A stretch of DNA of 64,000 nt from Micromonospora haikouensis (lineage in GTDB: Bacteria; Actinomycetota; Actinomycetes; Mycobacteriales; Micromonosporaceae), in assembly GCF_900091595.1 (NCBI RefSeq), contig NZ_FMCW01000020.1, forward strand, positions 1 to 64,000, read 5' to 3'. Made by a program: the position numbers and the translations under genes. Positions 27,821-36,608 of the stretch are shown here, piece by piece. Position 1 is the first letter of the stretch. Every line of letters begins with the position of its first letter. The notes beneath the pieces are model-generated. The model did not search any database. It was not told the origin of the DNA and saw only the letters and a list, made by a program, of their open reading frames with translations.

Positions 27821-28894
27821 ATGGTTCAGACCGTCACGCGGAAGGATGTCGTCACCTCCGGTGCCCCGGAGTCGACCGACGTTCCCGCCGCCCCGGCCGG
27901 CCCGCTGAAGCGGTGGCTGTCGCTGGGCGTCCGCGTCGCCGTCGTCGTCGCCATCGCCGCCGGGATGGTCTGGAGCGTCGTCGACCAGTGGCCGCAGGTC
28001 CGGTCGACGTGGCTGGGCCTGGCCTGGCAGTCGGTGGTGCTGTCCGTCCTCGCGGCGCTCGCCGGGATGGTGGCCAACACGATGGCCTGGCGCGCCGCCG
28101 TGCGTGACTTGGAGCACCGGGTGTCCGTGCCCGCCGCGCTGCGCATCTGCCTGGTGGGCCAGCTCGGCAAGTACATCCCCGGCAGCGTGTGGGCGTACGT
28201 GCTCCAGGTCGAGCTGAGCCGGCGGGCCGGCCTGCCCCGGGCCCGCGCCTTCCTGGCCACCCTGGTCTCCCTGGGCCTCGGCGTGACGGCCGCGCTGGGC
28301 CTCGGCCTGCTGAGCCTGCCGGCGCTACGCGACGCGGCCGGCGGGGGCGACTCCACCTACGCCGACTCGGTGCGGGTCGCGCTGTGGATCGTGGCGGCGC
28401 TGTTCCCGGTCGCGCTGGTCTGCGCGGTGCCGCGGGTGCTCACCGCGCTGGTGCAGCTCGCCCTGCGGGTGCTGCGCCGCCCGCCGCTGGAGCACCGCCT
28501 CACCTGGCCGGGTGTGTCGCGGGTCGTGGGCTGGAGCGCGCTGGGCTACGCCCTGTTCGGCGTGCACCTGTGGCTGCTGGCCAACGCCCAGGCCACCCCC
28601 GGCATGGAGGGGCTGCTGCGCAGCGTCGGGTCGTTCGCCATCGCGATGACCGTCGGCATGTTCGCCTTCCTCTCCCCCTCCGGGCTCGGCGTACGGGAGG
28701 CCGTGCTGGTCGCCGCGCTGGCCCCGTTCCTGGAGGGCAACGGCGGCGTCGGCGCCGCGATGGGCATCGCGCTGGCGTCCCGGCTCATCTTCACCATCGC
28801 CGACGTGCTCGCCGCCGGCCTGGCCGCCCTGTCCGGGGTGCGCCAGCTCCGCCGGGCGGCCCCGGCCGAGGCGGCCACCACCTCCGCCGGGTAG
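27821..28894 (+). CDS. Lysylphosphatidylglycerol synthase-type transmembrane protein
   Basis: 357 residues with seven to eight membrane segments and the motifs GQLGKYIPGSVWAYVLQVELSRR-like (split LGKYIPGSVW) and FLSPSGLGVREAVLVA that define the LPG_synthase_TM / UPF0104 family. Members without a soluble synthetase domain are flippase- or transporter-like and are often found in glycan clusters. The ATG follows GGAGG by 10 nt, and TAGTGT at 27749-27754 may be a -10. It is divergent from the aminotransferase operon and could help flip lipid-linked intermediates (inference). Confidence 0.85.
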   Translation: MVQTVTRKDVVTSGAPESTDVPAAPAGPLKRWLSLGVRVAVVVAIAAGMVWSVVDQWPQVRSTWLGLAWQSVVLSVLAALAGMVANTMAWRAAVRDLEHRVSVPAALRICLVGQLGKYIPGSVWAYVLQVELSRRAGLPRARAFLATLVSLGLGVTAALGLGLLSLPALRDAAGGGDSTYADSVRVALWIVAALFPVALVCAVPRVLTALVQLALRVLRRPPLEHRLTWPGVSRVVGWSALGYALFGVHLWLLANAQATPGMEGLLRSVGSFAIAMTVGMFAFLSPSGLGVREAVLVAALAPFLEGNGGVGAAMGIALASRLIFTIADVLAAGLAALSGVRQLRRAAPAEAATTSAG

Positions 28895-28911
28895 GACGCC
28901 CGGCGGCAGGG

Positions 28912-30150
28912 TCAGCGGGTGACGACGCTGGTGATCCGGGTGAACTCGCGCATCAGGTCGTACCCGTCCCAGGTCGCGGCGAAGCTCAGCGCGTCGCCGA
29001 CCGGGACGATCCGGTCCACCCCGCGCCCGCCCAGCGCGCGGGCGAAGGCGACCAGCTCGTCGGCGGCGAAGCCGAAGTGGGTGACGGTCTGGTCACGGCG
29101 CACCACCACCGGCGCGAGGTCGGCGAGGCTGTCGAGGCGGGCCTGCGGGAACGTGCCGACGCCGAGCCAGCGGCGCGGGATGTCGCCTGGCCCGGCCAGC
29201 TCCACCGTCGCCAGGTCGTTGCCGTCGAAGCGGATGGCCGTCGCCACTCCCTCCACGGCCAGGCCGTAGGTGGCGACCCGCTTCTCCACCGCCATCGCGG
29301 CGTCCACCTCGGGCCGCTTGGCGTCGAGCACCGTACGCAGCCGGGCCAGCAGGTCCGTGCGGGCGGCGTCGGTGCTGGCCGGGTCGCCGACCCAGTAGAC
29401 GGTGCGGGGCGAGGCGCAGGCGGCCTGGTCGAACCAGTACGAGTCGTTGTAGAGGCCGAGGGCGGCGGCGTCGCGCTCGGCCTCGGCGGCGGCGAGCCAG
29501 CCGGCCGCCCCGATCACCGTGAACGACGACCGGTCCGGGAAGGTCAGGTCCCGGGCGTGCGGGGCGAGCGGGTGCCGGCGGATCTCGCCGACCGACCGGT
29601 CGCCGCCCCAGATCACCCGCAGGTCCGCGGCGGCCGACAGCGCGGCGGTCACCGCGTCGTCCCGCCCGTACGTGACCATCCGCTGGGTCTGCCGGACCAC
29701 GTCGTCGGCGTCGGCGAGGGTGTCGTCGAGCGCGTCGAGCACCGCGTCGGCGGCACCCGCCGACCGGGACGAGATCCGTACCACGTTGGCGTTGCCGGCG
29801 AGCGCGGACAGCGCCCACGAGTAGACGAAGATGGTGTCCACGTTGGCCGGCGGCACGTGGAAGACCAGCCCCCGCGGGAAGCGGAGCTGGCCGGGCTCGT
29901 CCGCGACCCGGGCCAGGGTCTTGGCGATCTCGCCCCGGCGCAGGAAGAAGCCGAGGGAGGCCAGCTCCGGGTGCCGGCGGGCCACCGCCGGGCGCAGCAG
30001 CCGCCGGGCGAACGCCACCAGGAACTCGACGATCCGGTCGTCGCCGACGGTCAGCGGGCCGCCGGCCGGCACCGCGCGCAACGCGCCGACCAGGTCGTCG
30101 ACGGCGGTCGCACCGCCGGCCGGGAATCGCTCGACGACCTTGCCGCTCAT
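28912..30150 (-). CDS. LuxC-like acyl-CoA/acyl-protein reductase
   Basis: 412 residues. The protein matches the LuxC branch of the aldehyde-dehydrogenase superfamily: FHVPPANVDTIFVYSWALSALAGNANVVRIS for nucleotide and substrate binding, and the presumed catalytic cysteine C245 in DQAACASPRTVYWVG. LuxC reduces an acyl group carried on LuxE or CoA to the aldehyde with NADPH. No luciferase genes are present. It is the last gene of a seven-gene minus-strand operon with LuxE-like, AMP-ligase, SDR, ACP and LbH acyltransferase genes. The product is probably an aldehyde or alcohol used in glycan modification, which is inference. Confidence 0.87.
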   Translation of the reverse strand: MSGKVVERFPAGGATAVDDLVGALRAVPAGGPLTVGDDRIVEFLVAFARRLLRPAVARRHPELASLGFFLRRGEIAKTLARVADEPGQLRFPRGLVFHVPPANVDTIFVYSWALSALAGNANVVRISSRSAGAADAVLDALDDTLADADDVVRQTQRMVTYGRDDAVTAALSAAADLRVIWGGDRSVGEIRRHPLAPHARDLTFPDRSSFTVIGAAGWLAAAEAERDAAALGLYNDSYWFDQAACASPRTVYWVGDPASTDAARTDLLARLRTVLDAKRPEVDAAMAVEKRVATYGLAVEGVATAIRFDGNDLATVELAGPGDIPRRWLGVGTFPQARLDSLADLAPVVVRRDQTVTHFGFAADELVAFARALGGRGVDRIVPVGDALSFAATWDGYDLMREFTRITSVVTR

Positions 30151-30230
30151 GCCCGCCCCTCGCTGCGCCCGGTGCCGGCAGGAGGCGCCGACGCGCCCTG
30201 CCCGATGATTCGCTCGCTGCGCCCGCTCAT
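30147..30230 (-). other. 27-codon linker frame joining luxE-like and luxC-like genes
   Basis: The ATG at 30230 overlaps the TGA of the luxE-like gene (ATGA). Its frame runs 27 codons, starting MSGRSERIIGQG and ending GRSEGRA, and its TGA overlaps the ATG of the luxC-like gene. It contains two copies of the 12-mer CTCGCTGCGCCC (30159-30170 and 30213-30224, + strand). The sequence around GCAGCGAGCGAATCATC resembles a dispersed intergenic motif I associate with actinobacterial genomes. It may be a repeat that happens to preserve translational coupling, not a functional peptide. Confidence 0.45.
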
Positions 30231-31276
30231 GCCGCCGCCTCCGCGAACGTGTCGCTGCACCCGCGCGCCTCGGCGCGGGGCAGCCGGCCCAGGATGGAGA
30301 ACCGCTTGCCCGGCCAGGCCCCGTCGTCGACGCCGTGCACGACGCCCCGGTCCTCGGTGAGCAGCAGGTGCCCCGGGTACGACCGGGGCATCGTGCTGAC
30401 CACCTGCACCACCCCGGGGGTGCCGACGGGCACCTCCGCCCAGGTGTGCGGGTCGCGGACGATGACGTCGGCGAACTCGGGGCAGTAGAGGCCGCCGCCG
30501 TCCGGCCCCTCCAGGAACGTCGTGCCGATCTGCTCGACCATCCCGTAGAAGTTGTGGATGCGCCGCAGGCCCGTGTCGGCGGTGAAGCGGCGGCGGAACT
30601 CCGCGTTGTCGACCGCGCGGTCGACCAGCTTCTTCCAGCCGCCGCTGTGGATCAGGATGCCGTTGCTCAGGTCGAACCGGTGCTCGCGGGCCAGCTCGTA
30701 GAGGTAGAGCCAGGTCATGAACGTGAAGCCGAAGATGAGGAACGGCTGGTCGCCGTGGCGGCCCAGGAAGTCGCGCACCGCGTCGGGGTCGGGCCGCTCC
30801 TGCTCGTCGAGGACGAAGGTGTGGTCGCGGCCGAAGTTCATCAGGCCCAGCACCCCGGCGCCCCGGGCGGAGAACGACGTGCGGTTCTTGAACAGGGCCT
30901 TCGTGTCGACCAGCAGCATCGGCAGCCGCTTCGTGCCGATCACCGCGCTCAGCGTGGCCGACAGCATCTTCTGCTGCACGCCCGCCGCCTCCTTGTCCAG
31001 GTAGATCCGGCTGACGTCGCCGGTGGTGCCGGAGGAGGTGAGGACCTTGAAGACCTCGTCGTCGCCGATGCTCTTGAGGACGTGGTGCTTGAACAGCCGC
31101 ACCGGCAGCCAGGGCAGGTCGGCGACCCGGTCGTAGCGGCGGCCGGGCAGGTGGCCGAGGGAGGCGAGCAGGCGGGCGTACTCGGGGCTGCGGGCCCGGT
31201 GGTGCTCGGTCAACTCGACCAGCTCCGGCAGGAGCCGGGCCTCGCGGGCCGCCTGGTCGAGGGCGAACAGGGTCAT
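30227..31276 (-). CDS. LuxE-like acyl-protein synthetase
   Basis: 349 residues of the LuxE (acyl-protein synthetase/acyl-CoA reductase partner) family. The nucleotide-binding signature KVLTSSGTTGDVSRIY is at about 77-92. Also seen are HSGGWKKLV and NFYGMVEQIGTTF, conserved in adenylating enzymes of this branch. LuxE activates a fatty acid as acyl-AMP, holds it as a thioester and passes it to LuxC. Its start overlaps the end of the AMP-ligase gene by 4 bp (ATGA). It shares the operon with the LuxC-like reductase. Confidence 0.87.
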   Translation of the reverse strand: MTLFALDQAAREARLLPELVELTEHHRARSPEYARLLASLGHLPGRRYDRVADLPWLPVRLFKHHVLKSIGDDEVFKVLTSSGTTGDVSRIYLDKEAAGVQQKMLSATLSAVIGTKRLPMLLVDTKALFKNRTSFSARGAGVLGLMNFGRDHTFVLDEQERPDPDAVRDFLGRHGDQPFLIFGFTFMTWLYLYELAREHRFDLSNGILIHSGGWKKLVDRAVDNAEFRRRFTADTGLRRIHNFYGMVEQIGTTFLEGPDGGGLYCPEFADVIVRDPHTWAEVPVGTPGVVQVVSTMPRSYPGHLLLTEDRGVVHGVDDGAWPGKRFSILGRLPRAEARGCSDTFAEAAA

Positions 31277-32694
31277 ACCAGCGCCTCCAGGGAGCGGTAA
31301 TCGATCTTGCCGTTGGGCAGCTGCGGCAACCGCTCGACCGTACGCACGTCGAAGCCCGACCGGTGCAGCCGCAGCCGCTCCGCCAGCCGCCCCGCCAGGG
31401 CCCGCGCGCCGTCGTCGGTGCCGCCCTCGACGAAGACGACGACCCGGTCCGGGCCGGACACGGCGACGACGGGCCCCTGGTCGCGGGCCAGCTCCTCGAT
31501 GTCGTGCAGGTTGACCCGGATGCCGAAGACCTTGCCGAACCGCTTGAGCCGGCCGCGCAGCCAGACGAACCCGTCGGCGTCGAGGCAGCCCAGGTCACCG
31601 GTGCGCAGCACCCCACCCTGCTCGTCGCCGCGGGTCAGGTCGGCGGCGCTCTCCGCGTACCCCATCATGACGTTGGGGCCGCGGTAGACCAGCTCGCCGA
31701 CCACGCCGGGACGGTCGGTCTCCGCGCCGTCGGGGCCGAGCACCGTGAACGAGCCGCCGGGCAGGGCCGGGCCGACCGAGCCGACCCGGTCGGGCAGCGC
31801 GTCGGCCGGCAGGGTGCTCATCCGGGGCGCCGCCTCGGTGCAGCCCCACATGACGTGGAACCGGCCGCCCGTCTCGGCGATCCTGGCGTGGAAGGCGAGG
31901 ATCGTCTCGTCGCGCAGCTTGCCGCCGGCCTGGGTGAGGGTGCGCAGCGTCGGATACTTCGCGGGGCTCCACCGGATCCGGTGCAGCATCTCGTAGTTGT
32001 GCGGCACCCCGGCCAGCGACGTCGCGCCGTACGCCGACACGGCCTGCCAGAACTCGCGGGCCAGCACGCCGCCGTCGACCACCAGGACGGTCGCGCCGGC
32101 GGCGAGGTGGCTGTTGAGCACGGACATGCCGAAGCTGTAGTAGAGCGGCAGGCTGGTCGGGGCGACCTCGTCCGGGCCGATGGCCAGCACCCGCGCGATG
32201 GCCGCCGCGTTGGACTCCACGGCGGCGCGGGAGAGCCGGACGAACTTCGGGTCCCCCGTCGAGCCGGACGTGGCCAGCAGCACCGCGAGGTCCGGGTGCG
32301 GCTGGTCGGCGCAGGCCCGCTCGCGGACCCACACCGGGCCGAGCACCTCGTCGTCGACCGCGCGGTAGTCCCCGGGCCGCTCGCCGGTGTCAGCACCCGC
32401 GCCGCCCTCGGCGAGGCCCACCACCACGGCCGGGGAGAAGCGCCGGACGAAGTCGGCCAGCACCGCCGGGTCCAGCGCCGGGTCGAGCAGCGCCACCGGG
32501 CGCTGCGCGCGTAGCGCGCCCGCGTACCGCAGCACCGCCGGCACCGACGTGCCGCTGCGGGCGAAGACCACCCCGGGCGGGAACCCGGCGTACGCGGCGG
32601 CGTGCCGACCCACCTCGGCGGCGAGGCCCGCGCCGCCGAGGACGGCACCCGTGGCGGCGTCGATCAGCCGGGCGCTCGGGGCGACCAGGTTCAC
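31273..32694 (-). CDS. AMP-binding acyl-CoA/acyl-ACP ligase
   Basis: 473 residues of the ANL superfamily. The P-loop-like motif LLATSGSTGDPKFVRLS is at about 139-155, the aromatic/acidic motif in WGCTEAAPRMS, GELVYRGPNVMMGYAES, LRTGDLGCLDADGF, and the C-terminal catalytic lysine in LPNGKIDYRSL. It would adenylate an acid and load it on CoA or on the ACP encoded two genes upstream. It overlaps both neighbours by 4 bp. The substrate acid is unknown. Confidence 0.88.
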   Translation of the reverse strand: MNLVAPSARLIDAATGAVLGGAGLAAEVGRHAAAYAGFPPGVVFARSGTSVPAVLRYAGALRAQRPVALLDPALDPAVLADFVRRFSPAVVVGLAEGGAGADTGERPGDYRAVDDEVLGPVWVRERACADQPHPDLAVLLATSGSTGDPKFVRLSRAAVESNAAAIARVLAIGPDEVAPTSLPLYYSFGMSVLNSHLAAGATVLVVDGGVLAREFWQAVSAYGATSLAGVPHNYEMLHRIRWSPAKYPTLRTLTQAGGKLRDETILAFHARIAETGGRFHVMWGCTEAAPRMSTLPADALPDRVGSVGPALPGGSFTVLGPDGAETDRPGVVGELVYRGPNVMMGYAESAADLTRGDEQGGVLRTGDLGCLDADGFVWLRGRLKRFGKVFGIRVNLHDIEELARDQGPVVAVSGPDRVVVFVEGGTDDGARALAGRLAERLRLHRSGFDVRTVERLPQLPNGKIDYRSLEALV

Positions 32695-33446
32695 GGGACG
32701 AGCCCCCCGTCGACGCCGAGCACCTGACCCGTCACGTAGCGGGCGGCGTCGCCGGCCAGGAACCGGATCACGTCGGCCACCTCGTCGGGGTCGCCGAGCC
32801 GGCCGAGCGCGGCGGCTGCCGCCTGCCGGTCCAGCACCTCGGCGGGCAGCGACGCGGTGAGGTCGGTGCGGATGACCCCGGGCGCGACGGCGTTGACCCG
32901 GATGCCCCGGCCGCCCAACTCCCGCGCGGCCGAGCGGGCCAGCGCGGCCACGGCGGCCTTCGACGCCGCGTAGACGGACTGGCCGGCCGCCCCGTACGTG
33001 CCGACGACCGAGGCGAGCAGCACGATGGAACCGCCCCGCCGCTCGGTGCCGTCGGCGCTGCGGCGCTTGCGGGCCATCGCCCGACCGGCGGCCTGCACGG
33101 CGGCGACCGCCCCGGCGACGTTGACGTCCAGGGTGCGGCGGACGTCGTCGGCGCGCAGCATGCCCAGCAGGCCGCTCTCCATGATCCCGGCGTTGGCGAC
33201 CAGCACGTCCAGCCCGCCGTGCGCGGCGGTGACCTGCTTGACCGTGGCGCCGACGGCGTCGAAGTCGGCGACGTCGAGCCCCAGGCCGTGCCCGCCGAAC
33301 TCCTTGGCCACCGCCTCGGCCCGGTCGGCGTCGCGGCCGGTGACGACGACCGTGGCCCCCGCCTGCGCGAGGGCGCGGGCGGTGGCGAGGCCGATGCCGC
33401 GGGTGCCGCCGGTGACCAGGGCCACCCGGGCGGTCAGCTCACTCAT
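32691..33446 (-). CDS. SDR-family 3-oxoacyl-ACP reductase-like protein
   Basis: 251 residues with the classical short-chain dehydrogenase pattern: TGGTRGIG (12-19), NAG (85-87), S146, Y159 and K163 in YAASK, and a FabG-like C-terminus YVTGQVLGVDGGLVP. It should use NADP(H) to reduce a keto group on an ACP- or CoA-bound acyl chain. It overlaps the ACP gene by 8 bp and the ligase gene by 4 bp, so it belongs to the same translationally coupled set. Confidence 0.9.
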   Translation of the reverse strand: MSELTARVALVTGGTRGIGLATARALAQAGATVVVTGRDADRAEAVAKEFGGHGLGLDVADFDAVGATVKQVTAAHGGLDVLVANAGIMESGLLGMLRADDVRRTLDVNVAGAVAAVQAAGRAMARKRRSADGTERRGGSIVLLASVVGTYGAAGQSVYAASKAAVAALARSAARELGGRGIRVNAVAPGVIRTDLTASLPAEVLDRQAAAAALGRLGDPDEVADVIRFLAGDAARYVTGQVLGVDGGLVP

Positions 33447-33678
33447 CGACGCTGAGGCCCCGCAGCATGTCGAGGGCGACCTTGAAGCTGCTCATGTCGA
33501 TGACCTGTTCGGTGTCGAGCTGGACGTCGAACTCGTCCTCGATGGCGGCGACGAGGGTCATGTGGCCGAGGGAGTCCCACTGCTCGATGCCGCGGTAGGT
33601 GAGGTTCTCGACGTCGGTGCCCTCGGGCAGTTCCAGGGCGTCGACGAAGACGCCGTGCAGGCGGTCGGTGAGGCTCAT
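33439..33678 (-). CDS. Acyl carrier protein
   Basis: 79 residues, acidic, with the phosphopantetheine attachment serine S36 in WDSLGHM. Helix pattern and length match discrete ACPs. The ATG follows GGAG. It probably carries the acyl intermediate worked on by the ligase, SDR, LuxE- and LuxC-like proteins, and may donate to the LbH acyltransferase encoded upstream. It is not in a fatty-acid synthase context, so it is a pathway-specific ACP. Confidence 0.93.
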   Translation of the reverse strand: MSLTDRLHGVFVDALELPEGTDVENLTYRGIEQWDSLGHMTLVAAIEDEFDVQLDTEQVIDMSSFKVALDMLRGLSVDE

Positions 33679-33711
33679 GATCGTGCTTTCTCCGTACGTG
33701 CTAAGGGGTGG

Positions 33712-34344
33712 TCACTGCGCGTCGCGGCGCCGCGCGGGCGACCCCCAGACGGGGGCCTCCCCGCGCGCCTGCGCCTCGGCCCGCAGCGCGGCGTTCTCGG
33801 CGCGGACCCGCTCGGCCTCCGCCCTGAGGTACTCCTCGTCGTAGCGTTGGAAGACCCGCGCGGGGTTGCCCGACACCAGACTGTAGGCCGGAACGTCTTT
33901 CGTCACGACAGACAGCGGGTTAACGGTGGCACAATCACCGATGGTGACACCCATCATGATCACGCTGTTGCCGCCGATGAAGCAGCCCTTGCCGATCCGC
34001 ACGGGCTTGCGCTCGATCAGGTCGCTGCCGGGGTGGTTCTCCAGCATCATGTTCGCCAGCCAGCTGGAATGGGTGAACACCAGGCAGTTGAGCCCGATGC
34101 TGGTGTGGTCGCCGATCTCCAGGCCGCCGCTGGCGTCCAGGACGGTGTTCTCCCCGATCCAGCAGTGCTCCCCCATGACCAGGTTCTCCGGGCTGACGAT
34201 CTTCGTCCGCTCCCGGATCCGGGTGGTCTCGGGCAGGCCGAGGTAGCGGGCACGCTCGACATCGTTGAGCAGCCCGCCGACGAAGTCGTCGAGGATGCCG
34301 GTGCGCAGCCGGTTGCTGCGCTCGTCGGCGGAGAACACACTCAT
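33712..34344 (-). CDS. LbH-family (hexapeptide repeat) acyltransferase
   Basis: 210 residues from an ATG at 34344 overlapping the glycosyltransferase stop (ATGA). Hexapeptide repeats run from IVSPENLVMGEHCWIGENTVL to CFIGGNSVIMMGVTIGD. VVTKDVPAYSLVSGNPARVF ends the beta helix, followed by a C-terminal alpha helical tail (EAERVRAENAALRAEAQA). These are maltose/xenobiotic O- or N-acetyltransferase-like enzymes. Next to an ACP gene it could use acyl-ACP instead of acetyl-CoA, which is inference. Confidence 0.88.
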   Translation of the reverse strand: MSVFSADERSNRLRTGILDDFVGGLLNDVERARYLGLPETTRIRERTKIVSPENLVMGEHCWIGENTVLDASGGLEIGDHTSIGLNCLVFTHSSWLANMMLENHPGSDLIERKPVRIGKGCFIGGNSVIMMGVTIGDCATVNPLSVVTKDVPAYSLVSGNPARVFQRYDEEYLRAEAERVRAENAALRAEAQARGEAPVWGSPARRRDAQ

Positions 34345-35531
34345 GCTCGTTCCTTCACCATCCGGTCGAACGCCGCCAGGTGCTGGCGGGTGACCACGTC
34401 CAGCGTGAAGTGGGAGTAGACCAGGTCGCGCTGGCGCTTGGCGATCCACTCCCGCTCCTCCGGGTCGTCGAACAGCCGGATCACGGCGTCCGCGAGGTCG
34501 GCCGGGTCGTCCGGCCGGGCCAGCACGAAGTTCTCCCAGTTGCGCAGGTGCACGGCCGGGAAGTTCGTCTCGGTCACCGTGCCGATCGTCGCCCGGCCGG
34601 CGGCCATCGCCTCGAGGCTGGCGGTGCCGAACCCGCCGCCCTGCAGGTCGTGGGCCACCACGTCGGCGGCGGCGAAGTAGGCCGGCACCTCGGCCGACGG
34701 GACGACCCCGGTGCTGATCACGGCGTGGGCGACGCCGAGCTCGGCGGCCCGCTTGGCGTACGCGTCGTAGTAGACCCGGCCGATGATCAGCACCCGCGCG
34801 TCGGGGTGCTTGGCCAGGATGGTCGGCAGCGCCTCGACCAGGGCGATCCGGTCGCGCAACGGGATGACGTGCCCCAGCGAGACGATCAGCGGCGCGTCGC
34901 CGATGCCGTGCCGGGCGCGCACGTCCAGCTCCGGCGTGCCGTCGAAGCGGCTCGGCTCGACCGCCACCGGGATGTACTCGAAGTCGGCCGTGGTCGCGCC
35001 GTAACGCTGCGCGCAGTAGCGGGCGGCCAACTCGTCCATGATGACGTAGCGCGGGTGGAACCGGCGGATGAGCGGCCTGACGAGGAACCGGTCCAGCAGC
35101 CGGAACAGGGCCGCGTACTTCGGGTCGGGGCTCTCCAGGCGGGTGTGGATGGACAACAGCACCGGGGTCCGGTGCCGGCGCGCGTACTGACCGGAGATCC
35201 AGCTCAGGTCGAAGAACTGCCCGTGCTGGTGGATGACGTCGGGGGCGAACTCGGTCAACAGCCGGGACACCCGACGCAGGTTGCCGGGGCGGGCCAAAGC
35301 GAAGGCCATGTCGAAGTCGATGGAGAGGCCGAGCTTCGGCATCGGCATCGCGGGCAGCCGGACCACCCGGTAGCCGTCCCGCTCCTCCTCGTCCGGCGCG
35401 CCCTGGTAGGCGGCCGTCAACACCAGCACCTCGTGGCCGGCGGCGGCGTAGCGCTCCGCCAGGGCCGCGGAGAGGTGGGAGCTTCCGCCGGGACGGGGCG
35501 GGAAGAAGTTGTTGACGACCGCGATCCGCAC
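34341..35531 (-). CDS. GT4-family glycosyltransferase
   Basis: About 396 residues from a GTG at 35531, with AGGAG 8 nt upstream; a longer frame to 35588 is less likely. N-terminal VRIAVVNNFFPPRPGGSSHLS carries the GT-B glycine loop. VIHQHGQFFDLSWI follows. The C-terminal donor site reads VSLGHVIPLRDRIALVEALP and GGFGTASLEAMAAGRATIGT, with the E...E pattern of GT4 retaining transferases. It starts the acyl-module operon and suggests that the module modifies a glycan. Donor sugar unknown. Confidence 0.9.
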   Translation of the reverse strand: MRIAVVNNFFPPRPGGSSHLSAALAERYAAAGHEVLVLTAAYQGAPDEEERDGYRVVRLPAMPMPKLGLSIDFDMAFALARPGNLRRVSRLLTEFAPDVIHQHGQFFDLSWISGQYARRHRTPVLLSIHTRLESPDPKYAALFRLLDRFLVRPLIRRFHPRYVIMDELAARYCAQRYGATTADFEYIPVAVEPSRFDGTPELDVRARHGIGDAPLIVSLGHVIPLRDRIALVEALPTILAKHPDARVLIIGRVYYDAYAKRAAELGVAHAVISTGVVPSAEVPAYFAAADVVAHDLQGGGFGTASLEAMAAGRATIGTVTETNFPAVHLRNWENFVLARPDDPADLADAVIRLFDDPEEREWIAKRQRDLVYSHFTLDVVTRQHLAAFDRMVKERA

Positions 35532-35610
35532 AGCGGGGACTCCTGTCGAGGTCGGTGTGGGGGCGGGGGGAGAGAGCCGGGGGCTCACCGATGGATCGTA
35601 CGGGCGGGCG

Positions 35611-35641
35611 GGGGTGGGCGCCGGGAGCCGACGCCCACCCC
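35611..35641 (-). terminator. Hairpin terminator after epimerase gene
   Basis: A perfect 10-bp stem GGGGTGGGCG (35611-35620) with CGCCCACCCC (35632-35641) and an 11-nt loop lies just beyond the epimerase stop. It suggests the glycosyltransferase/acyl operon is transcribed from its own promoter. Confidence 0.6.
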
Positions 35642-35648
35642 GGCCGCG

Positions 35649-36581
35649 TCAGGCCACCTCGACCTTGATCAGGTCGGTCATCCCGTCCTCGACCGCGATG
35701 GTCGGCTCCCAGCCCAGCACCTCGCGGGCCCGGGTGATGTCCGCCGCGCGGCGGCTGACCAGCACCTCGCGCGGGTTGAACTGGGGTTCCACGTCCACCC
35801 CGACGGCCTTGATGAGGATCTCGGCGAGCGTGGCCACCGAGGTGTCGATGCCGGTGCCGATGTTGACCGGCACGTTGCCCTGCTCGGCCTCCAGCGCGGC
35901 GACCACCGAGCGGGCGATGTCGTGGACGTGGATGAAGTCCATCGACTGCTCGCCCCGGCCGTCGATGATCGGCGGCTGGCCGGTCTTCAACCGCTTGACG
36001 AAGTGGTTGATCACGGAGGTGTAGTACGCGGTCGGCTTCTGGCCGGGGCCGTACACGTTGAAGAAGCGCAGGGCGATCCAGTTGAGGCCCTTGCTGCGCT
36101 GGTAGAAGGCGAGCAGGTCCTCGCCGGCCCGCTTGGAGATGCAGTACGGGGTGAGCGGGTCGAGCCGGTCGTCCTCGTGCATCGGCAGCTTCTTCGGGTC
36201 GCCGTACACGGAGGCGGAGGAGGCGAACACGAGCCGCTTCACGCCGTGGTCGGCGGCGGCCGCGAAGACGTTGTGGTTGCCGACCATGTTGATGTCGATC
36301 GACTCGTACGGGTCGGCCTGGCTCTTGTTGATGGAGACCGCCGCGAGGTGGACGACGAGGTCGCAGCCCTTCATGGCCGCGTGCACCGCGCCGCCGTAGC
36401 GCACGTCCTGGTCGACGAGTTCGACGTCACCGGTGGCCGCCAGCTTGGCGACCTGCTCCCGGTCGCCGCGGAACATGTTGTCGAAGATGCGGACCCGGTA
36501 GCCCTTGTCCAGCAGGAGCGGCACCACGTGCAGGCCGATGAAGCCCGCACCCCCGGTGATGAAGACGGTCTGCTTCGACAT
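35649..36581 (-). CDS. NAD-dependent nucleotide-sugar epimerase/dehydratase
   Basis: 310 residues of the extended SDR family: NAD-binding GGAGFIG (10-16), HLAAVSINKSQADP, active-site Y146 and K150 in YCISK, and RFFNVYGPGQ. The family includes UDP-glucose/GlcNAc 4-epimerases and UDP-glucuronate decarboxylases; the sequence resembles the epimerases most. It follows the DegT gene on the same strand with 27 bp between, so the pair is probably an operon making an amino sugar. Confidence 0.88.
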   Translation of the reverse strand: MSKQTVFITGGAGFIGLHVVPLLLDKGYRVRIFDNMFRGDREQVAKLAATGDVELVDQDVRYGGAVHAAMKGCDLVVHLAAVSINKSQADPYESIDINMVGNHNVFAAAADHGVKRLVFASSASVYGDPKKLPMHEDDRLDPLTPYCISKRAGEDLLAFYQRSKGLNWIALRFFNVYGPGQKPTAYYTSVINHFVKRLKTGQPPIIDGRGEQSMDFIHVHDIARSVVAALEAEQGNVPVNIGTGIDTSVATLAEILIKAVGVDVEPQFNPREVLVSRRAADITRAREVLGWEPTIAVEDGMTDLIKVEVA

Positions 36582-36608
36582 GTCGTGCGATGTCCTTCCT
36601 GAAGGAGA

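Noticed and set aside
28912..31276. Bioluminescence operon
   Set aside because: LuxC- and LuxE-like proteins are present but no luciferase subunits or LuxD are in the window; the neighbours are glycan genes.
35649..36581. Assigning galE
   Set aside because: Extended SDR motifs alone do not separate UDP-glucose epimerase from other epimerases or decarboxylases.
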